A DNA stretch of 23,183 nt from an uncultured Lachnospiraceae bacterium (GTDB lineage Bacteria; Bacillota; Clostridia; Lachnospirales; Lachnospiraceae), in contig CANQEB010000005.1 in the NCBI GenBank assembly GCA_947594085.1, forward strand, positions 1-23,183. The letters run 5' to 3'. Under the pieces are notes generated by a model. That model saw only the letters and a list, made by a program, of their open reading frames with translations, was not told the origin of the DNA and did no database searches. Shown here piece by piece: positions 15,221 to 23,126 of the stretch (the first letter of the stretch is position 1; the number at the start of each line of letters is the position of its first letter). The translations under genes were made by a program, and so were the position numbers.

Positions 15221-15859
15221 TCAATAACTCTCGATCTCATCCTTCCAGGAATCGTCAACATCCGCCATCCTCTCGGAGCCGCGCATCTCCCGCACAACTC
15301 GTTCCACCGCAACATAATTCCTCCGCACGCCTGCGCCGTCATTCCTGTAGCGGACGGCCCTGTCTGCCTTGATGCCGAGTCTTCCTGCCTCGCTGACCGC
15401 GTCCATGTTTGCGCCCAGGAATAGAAACTCCCAACCATAACGTTCCTTCTGCCGCTCGATCATCCGCCTGATCTGCACATAATCATACGTGCGGCTGGCA
15501 TTCTCCAGCCCATCCGTAATGATCACAAAAATCACCTTTTCCGCCCGCAGCTCATCCGGGAGATATTTCTGGACGTTCCCCAGCTTGTGGATCGTCTTTC
15601 CAAGAGCGTCAAGCAAAGCCGTAGCTCCGCGCACATAGTATTCCTGCCCGGTCAGCGGCCGAACCGCCTGGATCGGAAAACGATCGTGGATCAGTTCATA
15701 GCGATCATCGAACAGCACGGTCGTGACATTCGCCTCACCATCCTGTCCTTTCTGCTTCTCCAGCATACCGTTGAAGCCGCCGATGGTATCGCTCTCCAGC
15801 CCGCTCATAGAGCCGCTCCTATCCAGGATAAAAACCAGTTCTGTCAATCCTTTTCTCAT
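15221..15859 (-). CDS. von Willebrand factor A (VWA) domain protein
   Basis: The protein has 212 residues, essentially one VWA domain. The complete metal-ion-dependent adhesion site is visible: DRSGS (Asp13, Ser15, Ser17), Thr80 in GATALLDA and Asp116 in ITDGLENAS. The end (DDSWKDEIESY) is typical of short cytosolic bacterial VWA proteins such as the YegL-like group. There is no signal peptide or membrane segment. The start chosen is the ATG at 15859 (MRKGLTELVF), just before the first strand of the fold, with GAGAGG 12 bases upstream. A longer in-frame start at 15985 would add 42 residues of composition unlike the family. It is transcribed alone behind terminator hairpins. Its partner is unknown; members often pair with PP2C, kinase or tellurite-resistance modules. 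Confidence 0.9.
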   Translation of the reverse strand: MRKGLTELVFILDRSGSMSGLESDTIGGFNGMLEKQKGQDGEANVTTVLFDDRYELIHDRFPIQAVRPLTGQEYYVRGATALLDALGKTIHKLGNVQKYLPDELRAEKVIFVIITDGLENASRTYDYVQIRRMIERQKERYGWEFLFLGANMDAVSEAGRLGIKADRAVRYRNDGAGVRRNYVAVERVVREMRGSERMADVDDSWKDEIESY

Positions 15860-15990
15860 AATTTTTTCCATCCTCTCTGTACTTGATATAGCAGCCTGAT
15901 CCGGTATCCGTACCATTCCAGTCTCACCGCAGGCGTTCCTGCACGTCCTGGACCGCTGCCTGATGATCCTACTATAAAGGACCATGCGGC

Positions 15991-16020
15991 AAAAATGGTC
16001 GCATGGCAGGCGACATTTTT
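15991..16020. terminator. hairpin with T-tracts on both strands
   Basis: AAAAATGGTCGC (15991-16002) pairs with GCGACATTTTT (16010-16020), with a one-base bulge around a 7-base loop. The arms end in A/T runs, so it could terminate in either direction. It lies between the macro-domain gene's own terminator and the VWA gene. Confidence 0.55.
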
Positions 16021-16067
16021 ACAGTTGTCCCGGGAAATTCGAAATCCCGAACAATTCAACGCTGAGC

Positions 16068-16121
16068 AAAAAAAGAATACCTTCAGAATCACTCTCCCAC
16101 AGAGGTTTCTGAAGATATTCT
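16068..16121 (-). terminator. strong intrinsic terminator of the macro-domain gene
   Basis: Reading leftward, a 15-base stem (16121-16107 with 16088-16074) contains one G-T pair. Its 18-base loop can pair further (CTCT/AGAG), and it is followed by seven T residues (16074-16068). It begins 26 bases after the macro-domain stop codon, the textbook position. Confidence 0.88.
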
Positions 16122-16147
16122 TATGTATGCCAGGTGCCGGTACCATT

Positions 16148-17230
16148 TCAGCAGAGGATCGGCTGATCGTATGCAAACAACATTTCGTTGATCTCGTAGA
16201 TATCGTAGATGCGAGATTCGATAAAATACTGGACGATCACATCAAATTTGGAACTGTTCGAAAACACAAACCCGGCGCTCTGTAGCAGATCTCCCGTCTC
16301 CTCCAGCGTGAGTTCCAGGGCGACTGCGAACGCCAGAACCGTCTTCTTGCTTGGGCAGTACTGCGCATCGTTCCGTATCTTCGAAAAGTGTCTCCGGTCA
16401 ATATTGGCTTTCTTATACACGTAGGAATCGCTCAGTCCCCTCTCATCGATCAGGCGAAGCAGCGTCTGCGAGAAGGACTCCTCCATCTGCCGCATCCGCT
16501 CTTCCAGACTTTTCTTCGGGGCGGGCAGCGAACCCAGAAACGTCTGCTCCTCATCCGCCGTGTCTTCGAAACGCTGTTCCTCTTCCATCCTGGCTCCAAG
16601 ACACTGTTCCTCTTCCATCCTACTGCGAAGACGCTGTGCCTCCTGCAGCGCTGCGATCCTCCGGCCGCGCTGCGCCCCGGGATATCGCTCGTTCTTCTCC
16701 TCGACATAATGATCGTCAATATATTCGCGGATCTGATCGAACAACTTTTTGCTGACTGAGACGGAGTTGCGATCATACAGCACCAGATAGACAGTCATCT
16801 CATGCTCCATCAGAAAACTGCTGATCGCGTTCACGGCCACTTGCATCGCTGCCTCCTTGGGGAAACGGTAATTTCCCGCAGATAACAGTGGAAACGCAAC
16901 GCTCTCCAGACGGTATTTCGCAGCGAGAAGCAGTGCATTCGTATAGGTACGGTTAAGCAGCTCTGCCTCTCCATGCGTCCCATCTTCCCATGCTGGACAG
17001 ACCGCGTGGATGATGTACTTCACCGGAAGGCCAAACGCGGAAGTAATCACCGCTTCACCCAGCGCGCAGGATCCGATACGCGCACAGGCTTCAGCGAGCT
17101 GCTCTTCTCCCGCTGCCAGATAAATTGCACGGCTTGTCCCACTGCCTTGCACAAGCTGTGCGTTTGCCGGGTTGACGATCGCATCCGCTCGGACATTCAC
17201 AATATCGTTTCTGACGAGTAACAAGGGCAT
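16148..17230 (-). CDS. macro-domain protein with C-terminal HTH-like region
   Basis: The protein has 360 residues. The N-terminal macro domain (about 1-170) binds ADP-ribose-type ligands in its family: DAIVNPANAQLVQGSGTSRAIY (16-37) is the ligand loop, with GSGT replacing the common GGGV, then HAVCPAW and PLLSAGNYRFP (114-124). A charged linker (about 175-250) holds repeated RMEEEQ units. The C-terminal about 100 residues (SQTLLRLIDERGLSDSYVY, IDRRHFSKIRND, SKKTVLAFAVALELTLEETGDLLQSAG) look like an XRE/Cro-type DNA-binding fold. This suggests an ADP-ribose- or NAD-metabolite-responsive regulator (inference). The ATG at 17230 has GGAAGG seven bases upstream; a longer in-frame start would cross the divergent promoter. 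It is divergent from the SGNH gene, and a strong terminator follows. Confidence 0.9.
   Translation of the reverse strand: MPLLLVRNDIVNVRADAIVNPANAQLVQGSGTSRAIYLAAGEEQLAEACARIGSCALGEAVITSAFGLPVKYIIHAVCPAWEDGTHGEAELLNRTYTNALLLAAKYRLESVAFPLLSAGNYRFPKEAAMQVAVNAISSFLMEHEMTVYLVLYDRNSVSVSKKLFDQIREYIDDHYVEEKNERYPGAQRGRRIAALQEAQRLRSRMEEEQCLGARMEEEQRFEDTADEEQTFLGSLPAPKKSLEERMRQMEESFSQTLLRLIDERGLSDSYVYKKANIDRRHFSKIRNDAQYCPSKKTVLAFAVALELTLEETGDLLQSAGFVFSNSSKFDVIVQYFIESRIYDIYEINEMLFAYDQPILC
16571..16640. repeat. 30-bp tandem repeat inside the macro-protein linker
   Basis: Units at 16571-16600 and 16601-16630 share CTGTTCCTCTTCCATCCT, and a partial third copy starts at 16631. They encode the RMEEEQ repeats, which are charged and probably helical. 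The period is a multiple of three, so copy-number change would keep the frame. Confidence 0.7.
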
Positions 17231-17274
17231 AAAGACACCTTCCTTTCTTGTCGAAATTTCAAACATGATATTGT

Positions 17275-17302
17275 TTGACTTTTCTGATTTGTATGATATA
17301 GT
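17275..17302 (+). promoter_or_regulatory. candidate promoter of the SGNH hydrolase gene
   Basis: TTGACT (17275-17280) and TATAGT (17297-17302) are separated by 16 bases, about 50 bases upstream of the ATG. The -10 lies within an imperfect palindrome (17294-17310). Confidence 0.58.
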
Positions 17303-17310
17303 ATATGTCA
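17294..17310. promoter_or_regulatory. imperfect palindrome over the -10 element, possible operator
   Basis: TGATATAGTATATGTCA is partly symmetric (TGA.ATA...TAT.TCA) and covers the -10 of the rightward promoter in the macro/SGNH divergent region. The adjacent macro protein has an HTH-like domain, so it could bind here. This is a guess from position. Confidence 0.3.
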
Positions 17311-17352
17311 GCAAGAATTTAACAGTTTGATTTTCACGAGAGGACATATTAT

Positions 17353-18105
17353 ATGAAGAGAGGAACCGTTGTCGGTATTGCCTTCGCTGTTCTGTCGATT
17401 GTTGTTCTGTTTTCACTCGCCGGATATCTGACCTGGCAATACCGCGATCAGCTGCTTCCTTCCCAGAATGAAAGTACCGAATCCGAAGCCAACGCTGTCA
17501 TTCAGGCGCTTCGGGAGACGGCAGCAGGAGAAGAAGCGACAGAAAAAACACAAGAGGTACAGAAAGATGAGGCTGTTTCTGCCCCTGCTTTATCCGACTC
17601 GGCTATATCCGCGATCTGGGTCGGAGATTCCCGCACGCTTGGTATGCAGAAAGCCGTCGCCAACAGTGACGTGTACATAGGCGCTGAAGGCGAAGGCTAT
17701 AAATGGTTTGTCGAGACTGGACTTGACGAGATGCGCGATGCGATCAAATCACACCCGAAGTCTGTAGTCGTACTGAATTTCGGCGTCAATGACTATGACA
17801 ATCTGGACCGGTATATGGAGCTATATCAATCGCTGCCCGAAGAATATCCAGATACACATTTTTATTTCCTATCGGTAAATCCGATCGATCCGGAATTGTG
17901 CCACAACATTACAAATGAGGAAATCGCCGACTTCAACGGACACTTGCGCGATCTGTTCCCTGACACGTATCTGGACAGTTACACACAGATCAAAGCGAAC
18001 GAGATCGTGACAATCGACGGAATACATTACTCGCAGGAGGATTATCGTTTTATCTATAATTACGCGGTTGAGCGGATCGCCCAAATCGAGCAAGACATTG
18101 CCTGA
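17353..18105 (+). CDS. membrane-anchored SGNH/GDSL-type hydrolase
   Basis: The protein has 250 residues. An N-terminal uncleaved signal-anchor (about 5-27, after Lys-Arg) is followed by an acidic, low-complexity spacer (about 37-80), so the catalytic domain should sit outside the membrane. SGNH landmarks are present: VGDSRT with nucleophile Ser93 (block I), NFGVND (143-147, block III Asn) and DGIHYS (222-227, Asp-X-X-His of block V). The family includes esterases and O-acetyl transferases or esterases acting on lipids, glycans or cell-wall sugars; the substrate cannot be read from sequence. The ribosome binding site is a modest AGGA eight bases before the ATG. The gene has its own promoter, diverges from the macro gene and converges on hemW. 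Confidence 0.88.
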   Translation: MKRGTVVGIAFAVLSIVVLFSLAGYLTWQYRDQLLPSQNESTESEANAVIQALRETAAGEEATEKTQEVQKDEAVSAPALSDSAISAIWVGDSRTLGMQKAVANSDVYIGAEGEGYKWFVETGLDEMRDAIKSHPKSVVVLNFGVNDYDNLDRYMELYQSLPEEYPDTHFYFLSVNPIDPELCHNITNEEIADFNGHLRDLFPDTYLDSYTQIKANEIVTIDGIHYSQEDYRFIYNYAVERIAQIEQDIA

Positions 18106-18163
18106 ACCATTTTCGTCTGACACGCATCGTCTTTCTAAAAATGATAGTTTAACCGCAGTTTAC

Positions 18164-18222
18164 GGTAAAATATGAGGCGCGATTTTACCATAGTTCGCAG
18201 CAAGATATAAGTGCGATTTTGC
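18164..18222. repeat. two related hairpin repeats between convergent genes
   Basis: Hairpin 1 is GGTAAAAT (18164-18171) with ATTTTACC (18182-18189). Hairpin 2 is GCAAGAT (18200-18206) with ATTTTGC (18216-18222), with one G-T pair. The units resemble each other, sharing ATATRAGGYGCGATTTT-like loops and right arms. They may act as a bidirectional transcription end for the convergent SGNH and hemW genes, though T-tracts are short. A mobile palindromic repeat family is an alternative. Confidence 0.55.
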
Positions 18223-18227
18223 GCAGC

Positions 18228-19490
18228 TTACAGCAAAAAGTCCGCCATCACCATATTGCTCAGATCAAGTCCTCGCTGTGTCAGGGCAATCTGCCCATTC
18301 TTCCGTGACAGTAGTCCTCTGGCGCAGTTTTTCTCTATCACTTCACCATATATTATATCAACTGCAATCCCAAAGCGCTCCAGAAAGTCCCGTTCAGACA
18401 CACCCTGCGTCATGCGCAGTCCGAGGAACATAAATTCCTCCATCCGGTCGTTTTCAGAAAGTGGCGCGATCTCCCGTCCGGAAAAATCCCCGGCCAGGTA
18501 CGCCTGCATATTTTCCGGGTTCCGATATCGGACAAATACACGCTCTGCCTGCTCCGCCCCAAGCGCTGGTGATACCTGCTTTTCGCCCTGTACATGCCCG
18601 TTCATTCCAGATTCTTCATCGCAATACTCATTTCGAAGCTCCCGACTCAGTTCCAGCAGCGACGCGGCCCCAAGTCCGAAGCCCGCGTACTCTGCGCCGA
18701 TCCAGTAGCCGATGTTGTGGCGACACTCATATCCGGGCAGCGCATAGTTGGAAATCTCATACCGCCGCATCCCTGCCGATGCAAGCATCTGCTCCGTGAG
18801 CCGGTACATTTCCCGTTCCTCGTCCTCGGAGGGAAGCTCTCGCGGCTGCTCCCCACGCTTCCGCCTCTCGGCGTCCTCATGGTAGCGCTCGTAAAAGGGC
18901 GTCCCTTCTTCTATGATCAGGCTGTACGCCGAAATATGCTCCGGCGCAAGCACAAGCACCTGCGCCAGCGTCCGCTTCCACGACTGTATAGTCTGTCCAG
19001 GCAATGCCGACATCAGATCGACATTGATATTCGCAAAGCCCACTTCCCGCGCTGCCTCATATGTTCTCAGGAAATCCTCCCATGTATGGATACGCCCGAG
19101 CACGGCAAGCTCCCGGTTATCCGCCGACTGCAGCCCCAGACTGAGCCGGTTGATCCCGGCCTCCCGATAGATTTGCAGCTTCCCGGCATCCGCCGTGCCC
19201 GGATTGCACTCGATCGTCACCTCCGCGTCTGCTTCCATCCGAAACTCCCGGCGCAAAAACTCCATCAGCCCCGCGATCCACTCCCCCGGCAAAATCGACG
19301 GCGTCCCGCCGCCGAAAAAGATCGAGCTGATTCGATACGCTTCCTTGTCTGGAAACGCTTCAATCTCCCGTTTCAGCGCGCGCAGATACGCCCCCTGCTG
19401 CTCCCACCCGGCCGGGGCGGACAAAAAATCACAATACGCGCACTTTCGCGCGCAGAACGGGATGTGCAAATACAGTTCCAGCTCTCTCAT
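18228..19490 (-). CDS. hemW: radical SAM heme chaperone HemW (coproporphyrinogen oxidase-like)
   Basis: The protein has 420 residues. The N-terminal LYLHIPFCARKCAYCDF carries the radical-SAM Cys triad (C13, C17, C20). GGGTPS (60-65), ECNPGT, INRLSLGLQS, NVDLMSALPGQ and the ending region with RRYEISNYA and CRHNIGYW are HemW/HemN-family signatures. The HemN C-terminal fold is present. HemW members lack the extra Cys of true HemN and deliver heme rather than oxidise coproporphyrinogen; CxxxCxYCDF followed by no further Cys supports HemW. A stretch at about 285-320 (GMNGHVQGEKQVSPALG region) looks like a lineage-specific insertion. The ATG at 19490 has GGAGG ten bases upstream. It lies 48 bases after the fic gene, possibly one transcript. 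Confidence 0.93.
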   Translation of the reverse strand: MRELELYLHIPFCARKCAYCDFLSAPAGWEQQGAYLRALKREIEAFPDKEAYRISSIFFGGGTPSILPGEWIAGLMEFLRREFRMEADAEVTIECNPGTADAGKLQIYREAGINRLSLGLQSADNRELAVLGRIHTWEDFLRTYEAAREVGFANINVDLMSALPGQTIQSWKRTLAQVLVLAPEHISAYSLIIEEGTPFYERYHEDAERRKRGEQPRELPSEDEEREMYRLTEQMLASAGMRRYEISNYALPGYECRHNIGYWIGAEYAGFGLGAASLLELSRELRNEYCDEESGMNGHVQGEKQVSPALGAEQAERVFVRYRNPENMQAYLAGDFSGREIAPLSENDRMEEFMFLGLRMTQGVSERDFLERFGIAVDIIYGEVIEKNCARGLLSRKNGQIALTQRGLDLSNMVMADFLL

Positions 19491-19538
19491 CCAATCGCAG
19501 CCTCCATTGATCTCACAGCACCTTCTTTTCCATATGCG

Positions 19539-20555
19539 CTATTCGTATTCTTCCAAAACTTCCCAGTGCCCGTTTTTGCTCGCCCCATGTCGGACTAATT
19601 TTCCCTCTGCTTTCAATTTTGCCAGAATCCTTTCCACCTGTCTGTCTGTCAAATTGAGCGTAGCCGCCAGCACCTTGGCGGTTAGCCTGTTATCCTGCCT
19701 GAGCAGTGCTACTATCTTTTCTGCATTTGTTCCGACATTTTCTCCGACATTTGCACCGACATATTCCCCGGCTTCCGTCAGTTTATTCTGACTTTCCACC
19801 ACGGCTTTCAACGCATCCCGTATCACTTCCAGCATAAAAGTGACAAAAGGCGTCGACTCTCCTGCCTTGTTCGATGTATTGAGTGCTTTGTAGTAATCCT
19901 TCTGCTTTTCGTAGATCAGGCTTTCGATCGGCATCCATGCAAAGAACATTTTCCATTTCTGAAGGATAAGTGACTGCCACAGTCTTCCTGTGCGCCCGTT
20001 GCCGTCCGCAAAAGGATGAATAAACTCAAATTCATAATGGAAAATACAGGACTTCACTAGCGGATGGAGCTTCGACTTCTTCAGCCAATCGAAAAGCTGT
20101 TTCATCAGCTCCGGCACGTAATTTGCAGGCGTTCCGGCGTGTATTAACTGTTTTCCCGCATATACACCCACATTGCCGCTCCTGAAACGGCCTGCTTCCT
20201 TTACCAGTCCTTCCATCATGATTTTGTGTGCCAGCAGCAGATTCTTTATATTATAAGGATCAAGCGCCGATACCCTCTCGTACGCCTCGTAAGCATTCCT
20301 GACTTCTCTGATCTCCTGCGGTGGACCGAGCACTGTTTTGCCATCGATCACGTCTGTTACCTGCTCCAGTGTCAGCGTATTCTGCTCAATAGCAAGGGAT
20401 GAATATATCGACCGGATTCTGCCTGCCCGACGCAGCTTCGGGTTAGCCCGTAATGCATCATAGGTTACAACTGCGCCGACCTGTTCGCCAATCTCGATTA
20501 CCAGATTTGTAATTTCCTCCGTCATCGTAAAAGGCGGTATATAAGAATCACTCAC
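19539..20555 (-). CDS. Fic-domain protein (AMPylase-type) with C-terminal winged helix
   Basis: The protein has 338 residues. The Fic core motif HPFADGNGRTGR (180-191) is intact, so it should be able to transfer a nucleotide (usually AMP) to a hydroxyl target. An N-terminal SSLAIEQN (52-59) fits the [S/T]xxxE inhibitory helix, placing it with the self-inhibited class that carries the helix upstream of the core. The C-terminus (about 275-330: KIVALLRQDNRLTAKVLAATL, TDRQVERILAKLKAEGKL) is a winged-helix DNA-binding-like domain. A linker of three VGxN units (266-277) joins them. The start is GTG at 20555 with GAGGAGG seven bases upstream. Its target is unknown. It follows the corA-like gene by 34 bases. 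Confidence 0.94.
   Translation of the reverse strand: MSDSYIPPFTMTEEITNLVIEIGEQVGAVVTYDALRANPKLRRAGRIRSIYSSLAIEQNTLTLEQVTDVIDGKTVLGPPQEIREVRNAYEAYERVSALDPYNIKNLLLAHKIMMEGLVKEAGRFRSGNVGVYAGKQLIHAGTPANYVPELMKQLFDWLKKSKLHPLVKSCIFHYEFEFIHPFADGNGRTGRLWQSLILQKWKMFFAWMPIESLIYEKQKDYYKALNTSNKAGESTPFVTFMLEVIRDALKAVVESQNKLTEAGEYVGANVGENVGTNAEKIVALLRQDNRLTAKVLAATLNLTDRQVERILAKLKAEGKLVRHGASKNGHWEVLEEYE
19726..19761. repeat. three 12-bp tandem repeats in the fic linker
   Basis: Units TTTGTTCCGACA, TTTTCTCCGACA and TTTGCACCGACA run head to tail and encode the VGxN tetrapeptides. The frame is preserved if copies are gained or lost. Confidence 0.75.
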
Positions 20556-20589
20556 AAAAGCACCTCCTCACTTTTAGCTCTATTGCAGA

Positions 20590-21534
20590 TCAAAAGAATT
20601 TCTTTTTCTTAAAGTAAATGATCTCCGCCGTCACGATCACGACGACCACAAAGATCATGACAAAATAGCTGTACTCCCACTGCAGCTCCGGCATGTTAAC
20701 GAAGTTCATGCCGTACCAGCCGGTCAGCAGCGACAGCGGGAAGAACACTGTGGTGATGATCGTAATGATCCCCATGATCCGGTTCTGGCGCGCGTCCTGC
20801 ACCGACTGGAAGAGTTCGCGCAGTTGTGTCATATTCTCGCGCAAAAGCTGCACATAACTCTGCAGCCGCTCCGCACGGTAAGCAAAACGATCCCACTCCT
20901 GCTCGTTTTGGGCGATCGGCCGGCAGCCCTCGGACTGGAAAAACTCCCCGATCTCCCCCAGTTGCATATAGTAGGCGTTCAGCTCGGACAGTTTGTGTCT
21001 GCGCTGTGTCAGGGTTGCAAAAAATTCCTTCGCGATACCGGTCTCGACCTCCTCTTCCATCTGCTCGATCTCAAACTCAATGTGAAGAAGGTACAGCAAA
21101 TCATCTTCCATCATCTGCTCCAGAATCGACACCAGAATCTGCGAAGGCGTGCCCGACTGCGGAAGCGTCGCCGCATGTTTGGAAAGCCATGCCTTAAGCT
21201 TTCCCTCACTCTCAATGAAAACGACAGACTGTTCGGTCAGATAATACGCAAATGTGAAGGCAGGCTCTTTTCCTTCCTTCTTCTGCGGGACCCGGATCGT
21301 ACCGATCACGCAGTCCTTGTATGCCTCCGCCTTACAATAGCGGATTGCCCTGCTGAGACTGTGCATCAGCTCTCCATAATGCGCGAACTGATCCTTGCAC
21401 TCCTGGAATTTCTCCAAACTCATCACAGTGCAGAGCGGAAACCTGGCCTGCTCTTTGCCCGGCTTCGCAGCCTGCCCGTTCATGTCAATCGCTGACATTT
21501 CATCTCTTTGAACATTGTTGCTTTCCGACGCCAT
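20590..21534 (-). CDS. CorA-like divalent metal ion transporter
   Basis: The protein has 314 residues. A long, charged, mostly helical cytoplasmic N-terminal domain (about 1-250) is followed by two membrane helices at the C-terminus. The signature YGMNF (Gly-Met-Asn at about 275-277) ends the first helix, and the periplasmic-side loop reads NMPELQW. A KKKKFF tail closes the protein. This is the CorA architecture; members form pentameric Mg2+ (or Co2+/Zn2+) channels. The N-terminal domain is somewhat divergent, so the metal preference is open. An AAGGAG ribosome binding site lies six bases before the ATG. The gene starts 67 bases downstream of an intrinsic terminator and leads into fic and hemW. 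Confidence 0.92.
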   Translation of the reverse strand: MASESNNVQRDEMSAIDMNGQAAKPGKEQARFPLCTVMSLEKFQECKDQFAHYGELMHSLSRAIRYCKAEAYKDCVIGTIRVPQKKEGKEPAFTFAYYLTEQSVVFIESEGKLKAWLSKHAATLPQSGTPSQILVSILEQMMEDDLLYLLHIEFEIEQMEEEVETGIAKEFFATLTQRRHKLSELNAYYMQLGEIGEFFQSEGCRPIAQNEQEWDRFAYRAERLQSYVQLLRENMTQLRELFQSVQDARQNRIMGIITIITTVFFPLSLLTGWYGMNFVNMPELQWEYSYFVMIFVVVVIVTAEIIYFKKKKFF

Positions 21535-21601
21535 ACTGTCTCCTTTTCTTTCATGCTGTTTTTGGCTCGCAATCGATCCTGAACACCTGGATATCCAAAA
21601 G

Positions 21602-21631
21602 ACCGGGAAAGAACCTGAATTCTCTCCCGGT
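21602..21631 (-). terminator. intrinsic terminator after the MFS gene
   Basis: A 12-base stem with one G-T pair (21631-21620 with 21613-21602) and a six-base loop is followed on the minus strand by CTTTTGG. It starts 15 bases after the MFS stop codon. The T-run is short, so read-through into the corA-like gene is possible. Confidence 0.75.
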
Positions 21632-21645
21632 ATAGATCATTTTGC

Positions 21646-22998
21646 CTACTTCTTCAATTCATCGCTTTCCGGCTCCCGCCATTCATAGTTCCAGAGCTTC
21701 GCGCCAAAGAACATGCAGATCAGCACCCCTGCGACGCCGATCACAAAGAACAGAAAGGCCGCGCCGGAGCCCTTTCCAGACCCGAAAAGGGTCAGCCAAA
21801 TGCCATCCGTCTGCGACGCCATGAATGGCTCAAAAACCTTGTCAACGAAAAAACCGCCCGCAAGGAAGCCTGCCGGTATCGTGAAAAACTGCAGCGTATT
21901 GCGGCAGGAGTAGACGCGTCCCTGCATATCGACCGGTATCGAACTGCGAAAGATCACGTCCATATTCGCGTTCATCAGCGGGATCACCACCCAGCCGAGC
22001 ACCGCTCCGATACACCAGACAAGCGGTGTGCGCCCGAACGCGAGCAGAAAATTCTCCGTGCTCATTGAGAGAAAAAGCGTAAGGCAGATCACACGCACCC
22101 GATTCTTCGGCGCCGGGAGCATCGTGACGAACACGCTGCCCAAAAGCGTCGCGATACCGACGCTCGTATTGACGATCCCAAGCACCGTCTCTCCGCCGTT
22201 CGGCTTCGACAGAAGCATCGCCGGAAGCGCCGCGTCGTACATCGACGCCACCAGATTGATCGCCGCAAGAAACAGGATCAGATTCGTGATCAGCGGGTTG
22301 TGCTTCAGCCATGCAAGACCCGCCTTCGCGGATGTGAGCAGCTTCTCCTCCGCCTGCTTTGCCGTCTTGTCCTCCGGCACCTCGATGAACAGCAGAAGTG
22401 TCAAAAACGCAAGCGCAAACGTAAACAGATCGAAGACAATCACCACTTCGATCCCTCCGAACGCGAAAAACGCCGTCGCCAGGATCGGCGTCAGGATCGA
22501 GGTCAGCGACTGCGAAAAGGACCGCAGACCGCTCGTCTTCTGATAATACTCCTTCGGGATCAGAAGCGTCGCCGCCACCTCGCCCGCAGGCTGCTGGATC
22601 GTGTTCATCAAACCGTTCAGCGCGTTCAGCACATATAAATGTCCCGCGACAAGCAGATCCGTCCGGATCAGCCCGAACACGACGACCGTGCTCAGCGCCG
22701 CGATCAGATCGCAGACCAGCATCGTGCGCTTTTTGTTCCAACGGTCACTCAATGCGCCCGCAAAAATACTCATCGCTACATATGGTGCGTATGAGCAGAC
22801 CGACAAAAGCGCGGTCCCGAGCGCGGAACCGGTACGCAGATACAGCCACAGCACCAGCGCGTAGCTTGTCATGCCGCTGCCGAGCTCCGAGAGCGACTGT
22901 GTGCTCCAGAGCAACAGATACGGCCTGAGACTCCCAAGCCCGGCTTTTCCTGCACCATTCTTTTCAATATTCTTTCCCGTATTCTCTTTTTTCATCAT
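21646..22998 (-). CDS. MFS efflux transporter
   Basis: The protein has 450 residues with about 12 hydrophobic segments. GALSDRWNKKR (about 81-91), between helices 2 and 3, is the MFS motif A (GxLxDRxxRR-like). YALVLWLYLRTGSALGTAL in helix 1-2 and the layout resemble the MFS_3/enterobactin-exporter and macrolide-efflux-like group, which expel small hydrophobic compounds. The substrate is not predictable. The N-terminal about 25 residues are charged and cytoplasmic. Start choice is less certain: two adjacent ATG codons at 22998 and 22995 have only a weak GAGC-type ribosome binding site. A terminator follows the gene. A short ORF with a hairpin at its start lies upstream and may control it. Confidence 0.9.
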   Translation of the reverse strand: MMKKENTGKNIEKNGAGKAGLGSLRPYLLLWSTQSLSELGSGMTSYALVLWLYLRTGSALGTALLSVCSYAPYVAMSIFAGALSDRWNKKRTMLVCDLIAALSTVVVFGLIRTDLLVAGHLYVLNALNGLMNTIQQPAGEVAATLLIPKEYYQKTSGLRSFSQSLTSILTPILATAFFAFGGIEVVIVFDLFTFALAFLTLLLFIEVPEDKTAKQAEEKLLTSAKAGLAWLKHNPLITNLILFLAAINLVASMYDAALPAMLLSKPNGGETVLGIVNTSVGIATLLGSVFVTMLPAPKNRVRVICLTLFLSMSTENFLLAFGRTPLVWCIGAVLGWVVIPLMNANMDVIFRSSIPVDMQGRVYSCRNTLQFFTIPAGFLAGGFFVDKVFEPFMASQTDGIWLTLFGSGKGSGAAFLFFVIGVAGVLICMFFGAKLWNYEWREPESDELKK

Positions 22999-23036
22999 TG
23001 ACTTTGCTCTTTTGATTTGATTTAGCGTTTCCTTTT

Positions 23037-23126
23037 TCAGTTACAAATCAAGATGCAAAGTCCGAGGACAGCTGCGGAACCGATTTCAGAATCTCCCTCC
23101 GAAATATCCGTCTTGTCATCCTCCAT
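23037..23126 (-). CDS. possible 29-aa leader peptide upstream of the MFS gene
   Basis: An ATG at 23126-23124 with GAGG seven bases upstream opens 29 codons, ending in TGA at 23039-23037, 38 bases before the MFS ATG. The peptide begins MEDDKTDIS (acidic) and ends in a hydrophobic VLGLCILICN. The ATG lies in one arm of a 9-base inverted repeat and the ribosome binding site lies in its loop. It could be a regulatory leader or a small membrane peptide. With no homology evidence this stays tentative. Confidence 0.35.
   Translation of the reverse strand: MEDDKTDISEGDSEIGSAAVLGLCILICN

Noticed and set aside
15076..15438. 120-codon minus-strand frame running past the VWA stop, possible frameshifted tail
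   Set aside because: The VWA protein already ends with a family-typical tail (DDSWKDEIESY), so no frameshift is needed and the frame has no own ribosome binding site.
15856..16176. 106-codon minus-strand frame between the VWA and macro genes
   Set aside because: It spans two terminator hairpins and shows no protein-like pattern.
18594..19598. 334-codon plus-strand open frame opposite hemW and the fic end
   Set aside because: It runs antisense to a clear radical-SAM gene, has no family motif and a composition typical of an antisense frame.
21842..22741. 299-codon minus-strand open frame inside the MFS gene
   Set aside because: Alternative frame of the MFS coding region; Arg/Asp/Gly-rich composition from high-GC codons.
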